Source: Davidsoniella eucalypti (taxonomy: Eukaryota; Ascomycota; Sordariomycetes; Microascales; Ceratocystidaceae). Taken from it: a DNA stretch of 64,000 bases. The stretch lies in the NCBI GenBank assembly GCA_004009845.1, contig RMBW01000003.1, positions 1-64,000 of the forward strand, written 5' to 3'. A model generated the notes under the pieces. It searched no databases, had not been told where the DNA came from, and saw nothing but the letters and a program-made list of their open reading frames with translations. The translations under genes were made by a program, and so were the position numbers. Below, piece after piece: positions 35,274-46,929 of this stretch (its first letter is position 1; every line of letters starts with the position of its first letter).

Positions 35274-36707
35274 TCATGCACCTTCACTACCAAACTCATT
35301 TGTCCAGTCAATTTGCTTTGCGACATCGTCCTGCGCAACAGTTGGGTGGGAATCCTTGAGAGCCATGCGGAAATCCTTGATATCAACATGGGGTGCAAGC
35401 AACTCTTCAGACTCGATATCGTTATAGGTCATTTCCCGAGCCTCTGGATCTCCGGGAGAGCATGGTGTTACACGACGTTGGCCGTCAACGGCGAGCTTTG
35501 TGCATATGTGTTAGTAAGTTAGATTGTAATATGATTGAGATGACTACTTACCTCTTTGAAATGTGTTGCTTGCATGATCTTGCGGACCGGGCGCATGAGT
35601 GCGCTTTGGACTACGTTGGAGATATCACTACCTGAAAAGCCTTCACTCAGCTGACCCAATTCCTTGTAGTCGTTTGGGTGGAGTGTCGTTTCTGTATCAC
35701 CGATTGCAAGCTTGAACATGCGTGCTCTGCCATTGGGATCGGGTAGACCAATGTGTACACGGCGCTGGAAACGACGGCGAATAGCAGCATCTAATTGCCA
35801 TGGAATGTTGGTTGCTCCTAGCACTAGGATTCCTTTACTATCATTACCGACACCATCCATTTGTACTAGCATTTCAGTCTTGATACGGCGCGAAGCCTCA
35901 GATTCACCCTCTCCTCTAGGGCCACACAGCGCATCGATTTCATCGATAAAGATGACTGATGGTCGGTTCTCGCGGGCCATGCTAAATAGTAGCTTCACCA
36001 GGCTAGATGAGAAGCATGGGATGTCAGTAGGTGCATGATATAAGGGTTTGCTAAGTCGAAGCATGACTGGGAACTCACCGCTCAGATTCACCCATCCATT
36101 TACTGACCAAATCAGAGCTACTAACACTGAAGAAAGTACTGTTTGCTTCTGTTGCGACTGCCTTGGCTAAGTAACTCTTTCCTGTACCTGGAGGGCCATA
36201 AAGTAAGATGCCCTTCCACGCTTGCCGCTTGCCTTGAAACAGGCTGGGGAATTTGATAGGCAGCACGACAGCCTCTTTCAATGTTTCCTTGGCGGCCTCT
36301 AGACCAGCAATGTCATCCCATCGTACATTTGGACGCTCCTGGAGGATAGCACTGCTCAGAGCATTGCGTAGTTTCTTGTTATCATCGTCGTCGTCGGCTT
36401 TGCCCTTACCACCGGAGGTATTGCTGCCCATAGCCTGTGCCGATTTCCCTGAGCCGCCTGCCGACTTTGATGATTCCTCGGCTAGATATGCTTTCAACTT
36501 TTCTGCGCGATCCATGTACTCTGCGGTCTTCTGGCGAATAGTATCCTTCGACGCCGGGTTCTTCTCCCATTTGATGGCCAGCACGAAGAGCTCGAGTGAC
36601 TTGGTGTAGAGTGAAAAGGCCTTTTCATATTCTTGAGCATTGTCGGCAGCGATGGCGCTCTTGACGGTTTCAATGGCCCGCCCGAGGAAATCCGCAACTC
36701 CAGACAT
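35274..36707 (-). CDS. vps4: ESCRT AAA-ATPase Vps4
   Basis: There are three exons, 36079-36707, 35552-36002 and 35274-35495, giving 433 aa, close to yeast Vps4 (437). Vps4 disassembles ESCRT-III filaments on endosomes, driving multivesicular-body sorting. Residues 1-75 form the MIT domain that binds ESCRT-III tails, followed by an acidic linker (KADDDDDNKK). The ATPase has Walker A GPPGTGKS (171-178), Walker B IFIDEID (227-233), sensor GATNIPW and arginine fingers in RRRFQRR. After IMQATHFKEV the last exon gives the beta domain and C-terminal helix (DIKDFRMALKDSHPTV and DWTNEFG), the Vps4 signature that separates it from katanin and spastin. The start at MSGVADFLGRAIE fits the MIT domain; the longer upstream frame is leader. 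Confidence 0.98.
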
Positions 36708-37380
36708 ATTGGATGTAAAAGCTTCAAAAGTCGTAGATAGAGGGGGTGGTAGAGTTGTTGAGAGATAATGCACGGTTAGGTAATCGGGCGAGGACAACGT
36801 AGACGACAATAGGCGCTGCTGTTGCGGTACAAGAAATAAAGAGCACTTATGCCCTATCAAATTGGGCGGTTGGTCGAGCAAATGTCCAATGCTATGGGAG
36901 GTGTTGTTATATGACGACGAGAGTTGCAGCTATCAACGCAAGCTTTGCTACTTTTAATCACTAAGTCGTTCAAGCTCTTGGCGCTGGGTTTGGCTTGCTG
37001 TGGGGTCATCACAGTAGGCTCAAGCGTCGTTCTTCAGCAAGTAAAGTCAAATAAGCCAACCAAAGCAACCAAAGTAGTGGGCGGCATAGGAACCCGGTCA
37101 ATATTTAGTCCCCATTGTTGGTGACACGTGACTACTACAATTGACACTATGTAAATATAAAATACGCACAGGCATTCCTCTACCAAACTAGAACCCCTCT
37201 TTCCACTTTGGGGTAGTAGCTAGGTCCCATTTCATATTTTCACAGTGTCAACCACTCTCCCATAGTGTTCAACTTCGCGGCATAGGAGCCACAAGCATAC
37301 CTCAAGGCATGATTTTGCTGTCACTACTATATCTGTCTAGCTACGTCTCGTCTTAAGATACAGCCCAATATTTTATCATC
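36708..37380. promoter_or_regulatory. Divergent promoter region of vps4 and the prefoldin gene
   Basis: This 673-bp spacer separates two divergent start codons. I see no gene in it. A TATA-like TAAATATAAAAT near 37151 could serve the prefoldin gene. Confidence 0.5.
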
Positions 37381-37955
37381 ATGGATGCTTTCCAGGCCAA
37401 GCTACAGAGTCTTTCGGAAGACTTTCAGAAGCTCCAGCAAGGTACCTAATAGCAACTGGTTCCCGTCATAGCTTATCAACTATAAGATACTAAACCCCCA
37501 AAAACTAGATCTTCAAGAGAAGGTAGCTTCCCGCCAGAAGCTTGATGGTCAAAAGCAGGAAAATTTGACCGTTCAGAAGGTGTGTTCTCACGGTATATCA
37601 CCATGTTTAAGATGCGAAACTAACCAACTTAATTGTAGGAATTCAAGAACCTTAAGGACGAGGACGTCATATATAAAATGGTAGGACCCGTGCTACTCAA
37701 GCAAGAGAAATTCGAGGCCGAGAACACAGTAACCGGCCGTCTCGATTTCATTAGCAGCGATATGTATGTCATTACACACCTCCATTGGGCGATATTGAAA
37801 GCTAATAGTCTCCAAGTGCGAGAGTGGAGGAACAGATCAAGGAAGTCCAGAGCAAAATGGAAGACAAGAAGACTGAGATCATTAAGGTGCAATCAAGTGC
37901 TCAGGCTCAGGCTGCTGCTCAAGCACAAGCCCAGGCTCAAGGTGTTGAAGCGTAG
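37381..37955 (+). CDS. YKE2: Prefoldin subunit 6 (beta-type)
   Basis: There are four exons, 37381-37441, 37509-37579, 37639-37763 and 37817-37955, giving 131 aa. Prefoldin is a cytosolic hexamer that hands nascent actin and tubulin to the CCT chaperonin. The protein has the beta-subunit layout: an N-terminal helix (MDAFQAKLQSLSEDFQKLQQ), heptad-rich DLQEKVASRQKLDGQKQEN, the hairpin core VYKMVGPVLLKQ-type (here VIYKMVGPVLLKQEKFEAEN), then a C-terminal coiled coil (ARVEEQIKEVQSKMEDKKTE) with an Ala/Gln-rich tail. I chose the acceptor at CCAAG|T because it gives SSDIARVEEQ, matching the family's GSEIKRVE. The TAATAG acceptor 8 nt earlier would shift the frame. Confidence 0.92.
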
Positions 37956-38723
37956 TAACCAAATTTTCTTAATGTTAATACCAATAGATACCACACTCTC
38001 ACTTTCTATGTTTATTATATTGGTATGTATACCGACAGGGATATTGGGTTTGTATAACTAAATGTACCTTTTGTATTGATAGCAAGTATCAGATTCGTAT
38101 GCAGCAATGGTGTTTGATACGTCGTGACTAGGGTCCATTAGGGTTATCATGACAGTGCACATGTAACTTGTGACGTAAATTTGTCTCGTGGTATCAATAA
38201 TTGCGTAGAATTTGATAACTACATAATGTGATTTAATCTATGTTATGACAATGAGCCATCTCACAATACTGAAGTTTGTATCCTTCAGGTGGAAAATGTA
38301 GCACGACGTCCCACCATTTTTTCTACAAGCAGTATAAAATATACTGAGGTTCAAAGCTAAGTTATGTAGGTGGGGTCTTGATTTGCTTAGAGAATCGCTA
38401 TTCCTATTGTTTGCTCCATATACTGGAACTAGACCCTTCCCTTTTTAATTTGTCTTTTTTGACCTAAGGGCCTCTCCACCACCGAAAATGCGACTGCCTA
38501 CCGATCGAGTTTTGTTCTCGCTCAGAACGTGAAGCGACCCAAGATATTGTAATATCGCATTCTATTGTTGTTTGAATATTGAGTCCTCATGAGCTTGGCT
38601 ATTTGCTCTGATTTGTTTTACAATTCCGCTTCGAAATTCTCCTCTTTGGCCTAGCTTTCGCGACGACGACGCTCGACGTACTGCATCAACCGCCAACCCT
38701 AAATCGCTAGACAGCAGCTCACC
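37956..38723. other. Intergenic, no gene seen
   Basis: The stretch holds the 3' flank of the prefoldin gene and the promoter/leader of the deubiquitinase gene. Nothing else is supported. Confidence 0.6.
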
Positions 38724-40541
38724 ATGGGCCGGCTCGTGAAGTCTCAAGGACCGCCGTCCGTGAAGGATATTACCAAGGCCTCAGAAGACTTCCATTATAA
38801 TACAAACCTACAGTTTAAGTACTGGGTCAGATCGACGAAGGCTCTCTACCAGGAGGTAAGTTGCTGGCCGACATGTTGATATCGAGCCAAGATAGAGCTT
38901 AAGCTGACAGCTATCACCACTATCGATTGTTGTAGGCCATATTTGCCGCCAAGGATAATGATTTCCGCCGAGCTTATTTTTACTTATATCGCCATTCCAT
39001 CTTGGTCCTTCAGCACTTACCGACACACCCCGAGTTCAAGGATGCGGAGAGCAAGAAGCTTTATCGTCCCTTGACGAAGGCGCTTCCTGGTGCTCTCAAG
39101 CTGATGGAGGGCTTCAAGCCTAAGATCGAAGAAGAGTACACCGAGTGGAAGCGCATGCTACCACAAAACCACATAGACATCGCTTCATCACAGAAGTCAC
39201 CATCACAGCGGGAAATGTTCCGGGAGATCCTTGATCCAAATGCGCGACAGAACATCAAGGTGATCGATGCCTCCGAGAACGTCGAGCTGGCATTGCGGGT
39301 TGGTCGTGCTGCGCAGTTGAAACGAGATAACGAACAGGCTCAGCCCGTGCAGAGATACGGGGCTGATGGTCGCCGCTGGGATGCACCAGCCCAAAGTAGA
39401 AATACTGTGCCGGCCTACGAGATCGACGACGAGACGTTTCGCCAGCAAATGGAGGCTGCGCGGAGGAATCTTGACTTCACCACACTTCAACCACCGGAAC
39501 CCTCGAAACCTCTCGTGCCTCTCGGAACCTTCAACTACCCGTCTGTCTCGGAATCTCGACCTGTTGAGTTTGTGCCAGGGCCTCTTCCGGCGCAAGTGTC
39601 TGGCGTTAGTCAACCACCCCGACCACCACCCAAATATGAAGTTGAACGGAGCCCTGACGTTCGCATCGCAACACCATCAAGGAACCCTGTTGAAGAACCG
39701 ATACCCACTCGTCCTTATGACACTATACAGGCTCTCTGTGATACAAGACCGTCTTCATCGTTCAACCCATACACGGAGGCACCACCTAGCATACCGCGTA
39801 AGATTGAACTTGATGCAGCTCCAGTGAAGCCAACATTACCTCCCAAGACCACTACCACAGTCGAGCCCCAAATTGAGGAAGACGAATTTGTGTTTGGCCC
39901 AGGAGCATATCTTGAAAGTGGCGAGCCATTGCGGCCGATGTTCCTTCCATCGGGTCTGCGCAAAGCCTTTATGGCGTTAGCTAAAGCCAACACATCTCGT
40001 AGTATCGAAACCTGTGGCATGCTTTGTGGAGCTCCGCAGAACGGTGCACTGTATATCCATGAATTGCTCGTGCCGGAGCAGATTGGAACGCCGGATACTT
40101 GCGAAACAACCAACGAGCTATCAATCTTTGAGCATTTGGAGAAGCATAGTTTGGTTTGCTACGGCTGGATTCATACACATCCTACACAAACATGTTTTAT
40201 GAGTTCTCGAGATTTACATACACATGCATCGTATCAAACTGGCTTGCCAGAGGCCATTGCTATTGTGTGTGCGCCAACATCAAATCCGTCGTGAGTATTA
40301 CCCTCTAAGCCAAGCACATGAACAAAGAAAAAGTAGAACAAGACCCTAACAGTTGCACCATATTAGATACGGTATATTCCGGCTGACTGATCCATCTGGC
40401 AAGGATCACATTCTCGATTGCCGACAGACGGCGACATTTCACCCACATTCAATCGATAACATCTACACAAAATGCAACAAGCCAATGGGTCATGTGATAG
40501 AGCGGGAGGACCTGACATTCACAGTGGTTGATCTGCGATAG
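38724..40541 (+). CDS. AMSH-type JAMM deubiquitinase
   Basis: There are three exons, 38724-38855, 38936-40290 and 40367-40541, giving 553 aa. The N-terminal 120 residues resemble the USP8-dimerisation/MIT-like domain of AMSH proteins (YNTNLQFKYWVRSTKALYQE, YLYRHSILVLQHLPTHPEF). A proline-rich linker (about 200-370) follows. The C-terminal MPN+ domain has the catalytic glutamate in SIETCGMLCG (about residue 401) and the JAMM zinc motif WIHTHPTQTCFMSSRDLHTH (about 454-473). CTKCNKPMGH-like TKCNKPMGHV near the end supplies the extra cysteine and histidines of the second zinc site of AMSH. It should cleave K63-linked ubiquitin from endosomal cargo. The closest characterised relatives are human AMSH and S. 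pombe Sst2. It lies 2 kb from vps4, another ESCRT-pathway gene. Confidence 0.95.
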
Positions 40542-41195
40542 TTTAGCCAATAGCCAGTCGTCTTAGTACAAAAAAGGACAACTGATAAATTTGATCTTCG
40601 TTTCTGTCTCTAATATATATGCTGGATATTGTAGCAATTTTATATGCCATAGCGGAAGCAATGGTATTTGGTATGCGGTATCTTGTCTAAGATAGACGGC
40701 ATGTGCCTTGATTGGGCTTAGCCGTGCGGTGTTTCCCAATTAGGTTGACAATAGATATGACATTACATAATGTATCATTGTCGAGGAGCTCCTCTTATTT
40801 AAATACTAGACAGTCCTCGGTTAATGGACTGAAATAGTCCCTCTGATCTTATTCTTTGATTATTCAAGAGTACACGAAATTTTGACCTAAGTTATCATCA
40901 CTTTCAACGTTGTTGCAAGTTCAACTCAAAGTCACTGGTCTTTTGTTGTGGAATGGACTGGGAAATACCAGACCCTGCTGACTATCCTTCTATTATTGCT
41001 TATTTTCCACAAAGATCAGGTGCTACTCGCATGTCGCCACAATATCTATATACATATGTACATCGCTCTTTTTCTCCTTCACCCTCAAAATTTAAAGCAG
41101 ACTTAAAGAAGACTGACACCTTGACGTACCCAAGCTTACTACCTAATATATCCACACAGTGATCTCGTCTCCATAACACGAAATAACCCACCGAA
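40542..41195. other. Intergenic, no gene seen
   Basis: The stretch holds the 3' flank of the deubiquitinase gene and the promoter of the DUF1772 gene. No gene is recognised. A frame beginning MDWEIPDPADYPSIIAYFPQ (40953) is AT-rich after the first 20 codons and not convincing. Confidence 0.55.
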
Positions 41196-41708
41196 ATGGC
41201 TCCGTCGTCTACTCTGCTCGCTATCGTCAAGGGCGCTACGATCCTGGTCTCGACCGCTTCAGCCACCGGGAACTTGACACTATCATGCTTCCTAGTCCCA
41301 CGACTTCTCGAATCTCCAACCGATATCATGCTGTCGCAATGGCGGAAAATGTTTTTGCGTGGCATGCAAGTCTTCCGCAGCACGTTTCTCGCCAGCGCAT
41401 TAGGCTTTTTCGTCCTTGCAAAGGCAGCTGGCAGAGATAGTGCTGTGGCACGGCGCATGTATGCCGTTAGTGGTATACTATCTGCGGTCGTAGTGCCGTA
41501 TACCTATGCAATTCTGATGCCGACCAACCGGGAACTCTTGACCATGGCGGAACACCGTGTCGACGGCAAGAAGATCAAGGGCGAAGAGATCGAGGTCTCC
41601 GAAGACCGCGCGAGACGCCTGGTCGATGACTGGGGCGTGTTGAACCTAGGCCGGGCAGCTCTCGGTTTTGGTGCTAGCGTAATTGGCATTGCCGCTATGC
41701 AGATCTAA
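41196..41708 (+). CDS. DUF1772 membrane protein (anthrone-oxygenase-like family)
   Basis: This is a single exon of 170 aa. It shows the DUF1772 pattern: a first helix LLAIVKGATILVSTASATGNL, the LPRLLESP-like FLVPRLLESP segment, a W-x3-F-x-RG motif (QWRKMFLRGMQVFR), helices at about residues 60-80 and 88-110 with a YTYAILMPTNRELL end (the P-x-N-x2-L motif of the family), and a last helix at about 150-168. Members include anthrone oxygenases of polyketide pathways (HypC type), but many are unlinked to such clusters. No polyketide synthase is near, so a biosynthetic role is not supported. It is convergent with the transcription factor gene 76 bp downstream. Confidence 0.8.
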   Translation: MAPSSTLLAIVKGATILVSTASATGNLTLSCFLVPRLLESPTDIMLSQWRKMFLRGMQVFRSTFLASALGFFVLAKAAGRDSAVARRMYAVSGILSAVVVPYTYAILMPTNRELLTMAEHRVDGKKIKGEEIEVSEDRARRLVDDWGVLNLGRAALGFGASVIGIAAMQI

Positions 41709-41784
41709 ACTTTACGTTTTAATCGAATAAGAGGCCGTACATCTATCTACTCTCGAGGCTTCTTGTATAGCAATAATGTTTAGG

Positions 41785-44199
41785 CTAGGTGATGCTACTG
41801 ACCCATACAGTATCAGGCATCCAGTCCCATTTTATGGGTAGCGCAACGTCTAGATTGGCCTCAAGAGCACTATCAACAGCATCTAGGTTGAAGTCGGGCG
41901 CAAAGTTATTCCATATATCGAGATCAAAGCCTTCTACATCGGTGTCTATATTTTCGGGGGCTGTAGAGGACATGTTTTGAGAATAGTCCGCCATCGATGT
42001 GATACTAGTCAGCTGAGGAGGCGCAGATATTGTATTGGCGCTATGGATGTTTGGGGGACTAGTCTGTATGCCAGGGTTCGGGTTGTTTCTAGCAACGACG
42101 GTATGGTGGTGCTGTTGCTGAACATGTTGACGTTGTGCTTGCTGCTGGCGCTGACGGCTTTGTTGGCTCTCAGAAGCCTCGCGTTCGGGTGCTGCGGTTT
42201 CCCCGTCGGTTCCATCAGAGCCTATGCGGTCCATCTCCCGTATCACGCGCTCTCCGAGACCGGCTAAAATACGGGCATTCCAGAAGCGGTCGGCGTACTG
42301 CTTGAGTAGTGCGCAGTTGTATCTGAACGCTGCCAAGGATCGTGCCCGAAACATTGGAAGCCTAGTATGTCGCATTTTTCGATATTCAACGCTCAGTGAC
42401 AAGGAGATTGCATACGGCACGAAGATGATGGGCGTGATACTATAGCGGCTTAGAGCAGACGATATGCGTTCGGCAGCTAGTGAGCGACGTGCGTTGGCGG
42501 ATGGAGGCGGAATTGAACGAGTTGTAGTGACACCGCCGGGCCGGGGAAGACGACAGGATACGATGATTACTGCGTGATATAGAATCTCGATAGTAGCTGA
42601 ATGGCAAGTTAGTATGACTTTTGTGATTTGAAGTAGATCTAGTACATGATGAGGAGATAAGATATATCTCGTTGTTGAACATACCTAGAAGTGTTGGCTG
42701 GACCTTGAGTGCGTCGGCATCTAGAATAAGCTTTTCTAGCACGGGCAAGTCTACGCTGGAGATCTTTTCGTACTCGGATGCTTCCTTGCTTGGGCCTGGT
42801 CTATAGAGCTCGATGACCTTGTTGAGCCACTCGACGATCATTAGCATGAGCCTAAAACATGGCGGGCATTGGCTAATCCAGTCTGATATCTTGACAGTCA
42901 TGTCGTGATCCTGGACCAGACTAGGCCGACCATATATGGCAGCGTTGAGTTTATCGAGTGCCCACAAGGCACAATAGAGCTGGATCATTTCTGAATCGGC
43001 ATCATCGCGGACTTGTAGACCGAGTGTATGTGTGTGATGCATGGCATGGCCCAGTAGGACAGACGGCAGATCCATTTCTTCAACGGAAGACGGCTGCGCA
43101 TACAGTGACAACATCAAGTAGGTGCGGATATGCACAAAGCGATCAGTCACAACTGGGCTCTGTAGTGTAGCCTGAGCCGCTGTACACAGTGTAGTAGTGA
43201 ACTCGTGAAACGGCAGGATGGTTTCCTCGCCTCGGCTAGCTCCAGGCCGTGTTCGGTTAGCGAGCACCAAATGCGACGCCATGGCCGGATGGGTAGCAGC
43301 AGCCACGCAGACGGCCTGCTTGAGCACTATAGTACCGGGATCCGAGTCATCGCTATACAGGACCTCTTCGGGGATCACAGGCATAAGCGGATGGATACGA
43401 CGCAGGAACAGGCTGCGCAGAGCCGCAAAATGGTGCGGTGGTGGCAGGCACGGAAGACACTCGCTGTAGATAAACGGCAGCAGGAACCGATCGAGCATGT
43501 TGCCCGATCTCGGCGCGGGGATCGGAGATGAAGAATCGTCGCCGCTGGTTCCAGTTGAAAGCCACAGACCAACTTCGTACTTTTTGGGCGGTAGAGCAGC
43601 AGGCGCCGCGCCGTTAGATGCTGCCTCGACAAACATGGCTTCGGGGTTCAGATCGCCGACAAACCGGCCGGTATGCCGGGACTCGGTTGGCGATGAGGCA
43701 CGCGTACCGCCGACCCGGGCCGAAGAAGGCGTAGAATTCGAGCGCCGTGCCACGCCACCTGCGTTGGGTGGTCCGGTGGCCGTTATTGCCGCGCCATTGG
43801 CGTTGGGCGTCATGATGGGGCGCACGGAAGTGCTGTTGCTACTGGGCGCAGAAGAAGCGGCTGCCGTGGAGACGATAGGCGCAGACACTGGAACTGACGA
43901 CGATGCCGGCGCCGCAGTCAACGCCGGGCCTGGCGGCATTGAGATAGAGAGAGCCATGCGCTTGGGCGATGGAGAGCCGTCGCGGCCATCGCTATCTTCT
44001 GTGTGCGTACAACGCTTCTACATGCCAGATAGGGTTTGTTAGCACAATCGCAGTCTCAACTAGACATGTATAAACAGAATAGCAATGTTAGTACCTTGCG
44101 TTTACGGCAATTGGCGCAGGCTTGGCTGACTTGCTTGCGCTTGATAGGAAGACCTGAAGTGTCGGAGGCCACGAACTTGATGCCCATAGTAGGAGCCAT
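41785..44199 (-). CDS. Fungal transcription factor with incomplete Zn2Cys6 cluster
   Basis: There are three exons, 44095-44199, 42685-44017 and 41785-42596, giving 749 aa. The N-terminus has KRKQVSQACANCRKRKKRC, the first half (C-x2-C-x6-C) of a Zn(II)2Cys6 cluster with its basic region, but no second cysteine triplet follows. The next 80 residues are Ser/Pro/Ala-rich. RFVGDLNPEAMFVEAA (about 150) and the middle domain LPCLPPPHHFAALRSLFLRR to the MHR region (MDLPSVLLGHAMHHTHTLGL) are typical of fungal regulators and remind me of the CTF1/FarA-like branch. The C-terminus is Gln-rich, then acidic (DTDVEGFDLDIWNNFAPDF), a likely activation domain. A regulatory target cannot be named. Confidence 0.85.
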
Positions 44200-45046
44200 T
44201 CTAGCGCTCAATGGACCATTCGATAATGGTCGTTTCGACTTAAAAGTGTCAGAGCTCCCTTTTGCCGTCTACTGAATTTGCCTCTCGTCTCTTTGTTTAT
44301 CAGAAAACTCCAGCGCTTATTCTTCTCTTTTTCACGAATAGCCTCTATCCAAGGCGGTAAAATCGGTACGCGTGACAAACGGTGCGGTCTCCAATCAAAG
44401 CGAATAGAGCATTAGGGACATCTGGGGAAAGAAAAGTCGAGGAGGGAATAACGGAATTGAAAAGGGAAACAGAAATCAAAAAAAATCCCCCAGCTTTTGG
44501 TCGAGCATCAAAGCACTCAGGCAGGAGAGAAAGAAGGATCGATGGCCTAGAAAAGATAGGAAAGGGACTAAAGAACTGCTTAAACCTGTTCAAGCTACAG
44601 CGGCTATTTTTTCCAGTAATAGCAACAGACAAGGCGATGATCCGGGGAGATGGGGACAGAGTAGAAGAAGAAGAGTTATCAAATGTCTGTGTAAAGGCTA
44701 AAGAGAAAAATCCGGATGTTCTGACTCCAAAATGGCAGAGCATGTGATCAGGTGCTCTTTCTTCTGCCATGCGACGATATCTGTTCTAACCTGTTTTTAT
44801 CCTTTTTTTCTTTCTTTCTTTTTATACTTGAGCCTCTTATACTTGCATAGTGCCCTGGTATCATGTTAGTTTTCTCATACTGAAAAACACTCTACTTTAA
44901 CCCTAAATGCGGCACATGACCTCCACAAAATACCCTAACTCGACCAACCCTAGCTCGCTCCAAGCCGTGTTATAATAAATCTTGCCCAATTTCGTTCCGC
45001 CTAGTAGGAAGAGTTGACATTTTTAGATATTCAAGCTCCTCCTACC
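44200..45046. promoter_or_regulatory. Divergent upstream region of the transcription factor and small-protein genes
   Basis: This 847-bp stretch is the likely promoter of both divergent genes. A pyrimidine run (44800-44823) lies in the middle. Two long overlapping frames (about 44345-44770, both strands) look like leader or chance sequence, not genes. Confidence 0.5.
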
Positions 45047-45503
45047 ATGGACTTTTTGAAATTACTTGCGCTCTTCGAGGTACTTCGATATATCTTTATA
45101 CCTCTGCAATTAGCATGATATTGACTGTTCTTAGAATCATATTGTCGCGGCTATCTTACGACGCCCTGGTTTCCATCGCGCCGTAGGCAAGATCCAACGC
45201 ACAGTCGATGATTACCGTCACGGGCGGAATCCAGATGAGCCACTTCGTCCTGGAGAAGCTACGCAAGAGCAACATGACTCGGGTTCATTCATGAGCCACT
45301 TCACGGATGAGTTTCATAGCCAACTACGAGGTTCACCAACAAACCAAGACGTCGGCCAAAAGCCGAAGCCTAAAGATAAAGAGCCATATGACTTGGGTTC
45401 CTTCATGCGTCACTTCGTGGACGAGCTGAACAATCAGATACGGGGCTCGCCAACCAGCCAAGACGTCGGTCAAAAGTCCAAGGACAGCGATACTAAACGC
45501 TAA
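45047..45503 (+). CDS. Small protein, Mrx7-like, with duplicated tail
   Basis: There are two exons, 45047-45079 and 45135-45503, giving 133 aa. The beginning (MDFLKLLALFENHIVAAILR, then GFHRAVGKIQRTVDDYRHGR) resembles the short fungal family of MIOREX complex component 7, with its FHR-V--I---V---R-G-NP motif; in yeast that is a mitochondrial protein associated with the mitoribosome. The second half is an internal duplication: GSFMSHFTDEFHSQLRGSPT and GSFMRHFVDELNNQIRGSPT, each followed by QDVGQK. Most family members I recall have one such FL-HF--EL--QLRG tail. Recognition is by memory of the pattern, so the name is tentative and I give no symbol. Confidence 0.55.
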
Positions 45504-45755
45504 ACCACAGCAGTTGCTTATGAAGGAAGTCCTGGATAGCTAAGTGCTGGGCAGGCGGGCTCACAGAACAGCAGCCCTTCATATTACGCGTTCTTGTAAA
45601 AACATACACTTCATAAATACAAATACACTGCATACTTTTATAGTAAAGTTTCACACCCTGCATATCACGGACGGGTCTTTCAAGTCAAGGGATAATCATG
45701 CTTTCATTGCCATTACGCTAACGGATATATGCAGATCCTCGCCTTCTCGCTGTGT
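45504..45755. other. Convergent spacer
   Basis: A short spacer between the tails of the small-protein gene and the DUF1993 gene. Nothing else is seen. Confidence 0.6.
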
Positions 45756-46337
45756 CTAAAGAGTTGTAAACGGAGTGATGTAGTCGCCCTTACCAATAGG
45801 TACACCATTTGCACGCAGGATAGCAAAGCCAGTGACAAGGTGGAAAAAGAAGTTGGGCAGTGACTGTCTCAACGCAGCATGGCGAACAGAAACCTTAGCG
45901 GGACCCGAGTATGTGGCACTTGAGAGAAGATGGTTAGTATATGCTTGATAAGACTTGAGAAGGGGCTCTACTTACATCTCGACGATCTCGTTCGAACGGT
46001 TGTTGATATCTTCTGGCTTGACGCTCCCTAGAAGCTCCTTGGCATCAAGAAGCCGCCCCTCCAGGTCTGCAAAGGTCTTCTCGGTAGCTTCGTAGGGCGT
46101 CTGTGCCACACCAGACAACCGCTCAACAGCTGTCTTGGCAGTACGAGTCGCGTTCTGCACCTGGAATATCAGGGGAAGCTGGTCGGCAATCAAGCGTGCG
46201 GCAGCCAGATCATCTGTCTTGATACCGCGGGATGTAGCGTTTGATTCGGCAGTCTTCAAAATAGATAGGAAGGTGTCGATACCCGAAATCAAGACGGGGA
46301 TGGTGGCCTCGTAGAGAGATAGAGGATTGTCGGACAT
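45756..46337 (-). CDS. DUF1993-family protein
   Basis: There are two exons, 45976-46337 and 45756-45918, giving 174 aa. The family pattern is clear: MSLYEATIPVLISGIDTFLS-type start (here MSDNPLSLYEATIPVLISGI), the LAAARLIADQLPLIFQVQNA segment, the central FADLEGRL, and the C-terminal LPNFFFHLVTGFAILRANGV with GKGDY. These small helical proteins belong to the DinB/YfiT-like four-helix fold. Biochemical function is unknown. There is no signal peptide or membrane segment, so it is probably cytosolic. The second-exon junction restores EIVE-I-ATYSGP. Confidence 0.9.
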
Positions 46338-46929
46338 GGTGATTCTGTAAGAGTGGGAGGGTTTTGGATAATAGTGCGGATGTGAAGCTGAAAGCGGCAA
46401 CTGTAAATGATGTGCGAGTGATACTCAATGCTGTAAGCGGATGGTCAGAAGAACAACGAAATTCGACTTTGATACAGCGTCGGTGGTTATACTTTATATA
46501 CTACTGAACCGCCTCTCCAACAGTCAGACAGCTCGATTACCCCGCTGCCTGTTTTCCCAGACGACCACATCGGAATTTGGCAATATTGCGTGCTTCATGG
46601 GGTTTACACATCAAGCCCCTATCTAACAATGGTAATCAACATCGCCTCCAACTCCGAAAAGGCCAATTAATGTGATTTTGATTACAAATGATGCAGCACA
46701 TATATAAAGCCAAAGAGGGGTTTCGAAGTGATTGGTAATCGGAGATTCTACAACCGACAGTTCATAGATTATTGCATGATGTGAATCTTTTGATCGTGGT
46801 TTTAGCCGCAAAAGACTGCGATCTCATACCGTGTAAGAATGACGGGATGTCACGTCAAACCTCTGCAGTAAAAACCAGGGTTAGTAAAGAAGTTAGTTGC
46901 ATATATTAGTCTAAGCAGCTCCTCCACAT

